A DNA stretch of 16,311 bases, taken from contig PIYH01000010.1 in NCBI GenBank assembly GCA_003601695.1, positions 20,326-36,636 on the forward strand, written 5' to 3'. This document shows, piece by piece, positions 14,444 through 16,311 of the stretch. A program made the position numbers and the translations under genes. Under the pieces are notes generated by a model. It did no database searches, was not told the origin of the DNA, and saw only the letters and a program-made list of their open reading frames with translations. The stretch is from Candidatus Bathyarchaeota archaeon (GTDB lineage Archaea; Thermoproteota; Bathyarchaeia; Bathyarchaeales; DTEX01). Each line of letters begins with the position of its first letter. The first letter of the stretch is position 1.

Positions 14444-15127
14444 ATGGCCGAGAAAATAGATGTTGCGGCTCTAATCAGCGGCGGAAAAGACTCTGCTCTC
14501 GCATTATACTATGCTTTGAAGGAAAAATACAATGTAAAATATCTTGTAACTATGATTCCACAGCGGGATGACAGCTGGATGTTTCATTATCCGAATGTTG
14601 AGTTAACGGGGCTGTTTGCTGAGGCATGCGGCATACCATTAATAAAGGCTGAAACTTCCGGCGTGAAAGAGAAAGAACTAGAGGATCTTAAAAGTTTGCT
14701 TATGAAGTTAGATATCGAAGGTGTGGTTTCGGGGGTTATCTCCTCAACATACCAGAAGACGCGGCTAAACCGCATATGTATTGATGTAGGCTTGAAATCA
14801 ATAACTCCACTCTGGCATAAGGATCCGAAGAGATTAATGGAGACCCTTATAACAGACGGTTTCTCAGTAATCTTCACAGGAGTCTATGCTTATGGCTTAG
14901 ATGAGAAGTGGCTTGGCAGGAGGCTCGATAGGGAGGCTTTAAAGGATTTAGTTGCTCTTAGCAGGAGGTATCAGATATCACTTGTAGGCGATGGAGGCGA
15001 GTACGAGACTCTAGTTCTTGACGCCCCATATTTCGAAAAGAGAATAAGAATTCTGAAGGCTAAGACCATATGGGGTGGAGAGAGCGGCTACCTTTTGGTT
15101 GAGGAAGCTCGTCTAGAAGAAAAATAA
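14444..15127 (+). CDS. dph6: Diphthine--ammonia ligase (Dph6-like PP-loop ATP pyrophosphatase)
   Basis: The 227-residue protein has the PP-loop SGGKDS at 12-17 for ATP, and the C-terminal GGEYETLVLDAP (184-195) that marks the MJ0570/Dph6 family; PLWHKDP (122-128) is also typical. The reaction is the last step of diphthamide synthesis: the carboxyl group of diphthine on elongation factor 2 is amidated using ammonia and ATP. Length matches archaeal single-domain members, which lack the extra domains of the eukaryotic enzyme. It follows the reductase gene by 15 bases, with only a weak AGGATG ribosome site in the gap, so translation may be partly coupled. The earlier diphthamide genes are not in the window. 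The link to lipid reduction is probably only co-expression. Confidence 0.9.
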   Translation: MAEKIDVAALISGGKDSALALYYALKEKYNVKYLVTMIPQRDDSWMFHYPNVELTGLFAEACGIPLIKAETSGVKEKELEDLKSLLMKLDIEGVVSGVISSTYQKTRLNRICIDVGLKSITPLWHKDPKRLMETLITDGFSVIFTGVYAYGLDEKWLGRRLDREALKDLVALSRRYQISLVGDGGEYETLVLDAPYFEKRIRILKAKTIWGGESGYLLVEEARLEEK

Positions 15128-15145
15128 TGTACATTTTTGTGTACA
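15128..15145 (+). promoter_or_regulatory. Two TRP-box-like TGTACA operators upstream of trpB2
   Basis: TGTACA occurs at 15128-15133 and again at 15140-15145, 12 bp apart centre to centre. The second copy ends seven bases before the TATA box, over the BRE position. TGTACA is the TRP-box core bound by the TrpY repressor in Methanothermobacter, where trpB2 is one of the regulated genes. A protein bound here would block TFB/TBP access. Confidence 0.6.
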
Positions 15146-15160
15146 AAAGTCTTATATATA
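15146..15160 (+). promoter_or_regulatory. BRE/TATA promoter of trpB2
   Basis: AAAGTCTTATATATA gives a purine-led BRE and a strong TATA at about 15153-15160. The inferred transcription start is near 15182, about 24 nt before the trpB2 ATG. It lies just after the Dph6 stop, so trpB2 is an independent unit. Confidence 0.6.
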
Positions 15161-15186
15161 ACAATTATGTTCAAATTAGACAATTC

Positions 15187-15216
15187 ATGAACGGATGGAC
15201 ACATCATGGCGAATAG
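15187..15216 (+). other. Nine-codon mini-frame overlapping the trpB2 start, contains one Trp codon
   Basis: ATG 15187 opens MNGWTHHGE and stops at TAG 15214-15216, out of frame with trpB2 and across its ATG at 15206. It starts only about 5 nt after the inferred transcript start, so leaderless initiation is possible. With a single Trp codon it is far from proof of a leader peptide. Confidence 0.15.
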
Positions 15217-16311
15217 AAAGATACTCCTAAACGAAGATGAGATTCCCAAGCAGTGGTACAATATACTTCCAGATCTTCCGGAGCCACTTCCCCCACCGAT
15301 CGATCCGATGACAAGAAAGCCCGTCGAGCCCGAGAAGCTGATGGCAATCTTTCCCAAGGAATGCATTAGACAGGAGATCAGCCAAGAACGGTTCATACCC
15401 ATACCAGACGAAGTGCTTGAAGTATACAGGATGTGGAGACCTACCCCACTATTTAGAGCTAAGAAGCTTGAAGAGGCTCTGAAGACTCCGGCGAGAATAT
15501 ACTATAAGTATGAAGGCGTAAGTCCACCTGGGAGCCATAAGCCGAACACAGCCGTTGCCCAAGCATATTTTGCTAGGAAGGAAGGTGTTGAAAGATTGGC
15601 TACTGAGACTGGAGCTGGACAATGGGGTTCAGCACTTGCTTTCGGCTGTGCCACATTCGACATGAAAGCTACGATCTATATGGTGAGAATAAGCTATGAC
15701 CAAAAGCCTTACCGTAAGGTTATAATGCAAGCTTGGGGAGCGGATGTATACCCGAGTCCAAGCGACAGAACGGAAAGTGGGAGGAGAATTCTGAAGGAAA
15801 ATCCAAATAGTTCAGGAAGTCTAGGAATAGCGATAAGTGAGGCTGTTGAAGATGCGATTACGCATGATGATGCGAAATACGCTATTGGAAGCGTAGCGAA
15901 TCACGTATTACTTCATCAAACAGTTATTGGACAAGAGGCTAGGGAGCAGCTTAATCAAATCGATGATTATCCAGACCTCATAGTTGGATGTATAGGAGGC
16001 GGAAGTAGCTTTTCAGGGCTCTACTGGCCATTCTACTACGACAAGGTTTCAGGCAGGGCTCCTAAGGATGTGAAGTTCTTAGCCGTGGAGTCCTCTGCTT
16101 GTCCATCAGTGACTAAAGGATTCTATACATATGATCATGGAGATACAGCGCGGATCACGCCGATGTTTAAGATGCACACACTTGGACATACCTTTATTCC
16201 TCCTCCAATCCATGCGGGTGGGCTTAGATATCACGGTATGGCTCCGACTCTTTGTCTCCTAAATCGAAAGGGCATAGTTGAGACCATTGCTTACAATCAA
16301 GTTGAAGTCTT
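15206..16311 (+). CDS. trpB2: Tryptophan synthase beta chain, TrpB2 type (partial, runs off right edge)
   Basis: 368 codons are visible from ATG 15206 without a stop; TrpB2 proteins are usually 430-460 residues, so the C-terminus is missing. The opening NEDEIPKQWYNILPDLPEPLPPP and the longer N-terminal region distinguish TrpB2 from the classic TrpB1. (Motif quoted in two parts: NEDEIPKQWYNI, LPDLPEPLPPP.) The PLP-binding lysine is Lys112 in PPGSHKPNTA. ATETGAGQWG-type wording (TETGAGQWGSALA) forms the substrate loop, and CIGGGSSFSG the phosphate-binding glycine-rich loop. The enzyme joins indole (or phosphoserine-derived aminoacrylate) to serine to give tryptophan, often without a TrpA partner. 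No other trp gene is in the window. It has its own promoter with two TGTACA boxes, suggesting repression by a TrpY-like regulator when tryptophan is ample. Confidence 0.93.
   Translation, partial: MANRKILLNEDEIPKQWYNILPDLPEPLPPPIDPMTRKPVEPEKLMAIFPKECIRQEISQERFIPIPDEVLEVYRMWRPTPLFRAKKLEEALKTPARIYYKYEGVSPPGSHKPNTAVAQAYFARKEGVERLATETGAGQWGSALAFGCATFDMKATIYMVRISYDQKPYRKVIMQAWGADVYPSPSDRTESGRRILKENPNSSGSLGIAISEAVEDAITHDDAKYAIGSVANHVLLHQTVIGQEAREQLNQIDDYPDLIVGCIGGGSSFSGLYWPFYYDKVSGRAPKDVKFLAVESSACPSVTKGFYTYDHGDTARITPMFKMHTLGHTFIPPPIHAGGLRYHGMAPTLCLLNRKGIVETIAYNQVEV

Overview
The window looks like a piece of an archaeal chromosome, most likely from the TACK side (Bathyarchaeia-like); that placement is inference from gene style, with no database search behind it. 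Supporting signs are an archaeal-type asparaginyl-tRNA synthetase, a geranylgeranyl-reductase-family flavoprotein (ether-lipid saturation), an archaeal-type diphthamide synthetase (Dph6), a TrpB2-type tryptophan synthase beta chain, A/T-rich TATA/BRE promoters about 25 bp before inferred transcript starts, several TTG start codons and very short or absent leaders. I see no tRNA, rRNA, CRISPR array, insertion sequence or phage gene.

Left part (1-4227): an edge-truncated minus-strand frame (1-109) with a leaderless-type promoter diverges from a plus-strand membrane system. The latter reads as two overlapping frames (173-1324 and 1266-3182). Together they make one MacB/FtsX-type permease with a secreted carboxypeptidase-regulatory-like (Ig-like) sensor part at its N-terminus. 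The split falls in a T-rich run and looks like a single-base frameshift. No ABC ATPase partner is in the window. About 1 kb of gene-poor DNA with short, unrecognised open frames follows (3183-4227).

Middle (4228-9990, all minus strand): a 1061-residue DUF5107 plus TPR protein, a nitrilase-superfamily carbon-nitrogen hydrolase and an MDR-family NAD(P)-dependent dehydrogenase. Each appears to have its own promoter, but the shared orientation suggests a metabolic neighbourhood, possibly sugar- or amide-related.

Right part (10269-16311): an unknown two-helix membrane protein meets asnS tail to tail with no spacer. asnS lies downstream of a gene for an eight-cysteine zinc-finger protein with a DUF7662-like middle and a very basic tail. 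Divergent from that pair are the geranylgeranyl reductase homologue, the Dph6 gene 15 bp behind it, and trpB2, which runs off the right edge. trpB2 has its own promoter preceded by two TGTACA boxes, the core of the TRP box used by the TrpY repressor in Methanothermobacter. This tryptophan-responsive control candidate is the strongest regulatory signal in the window.
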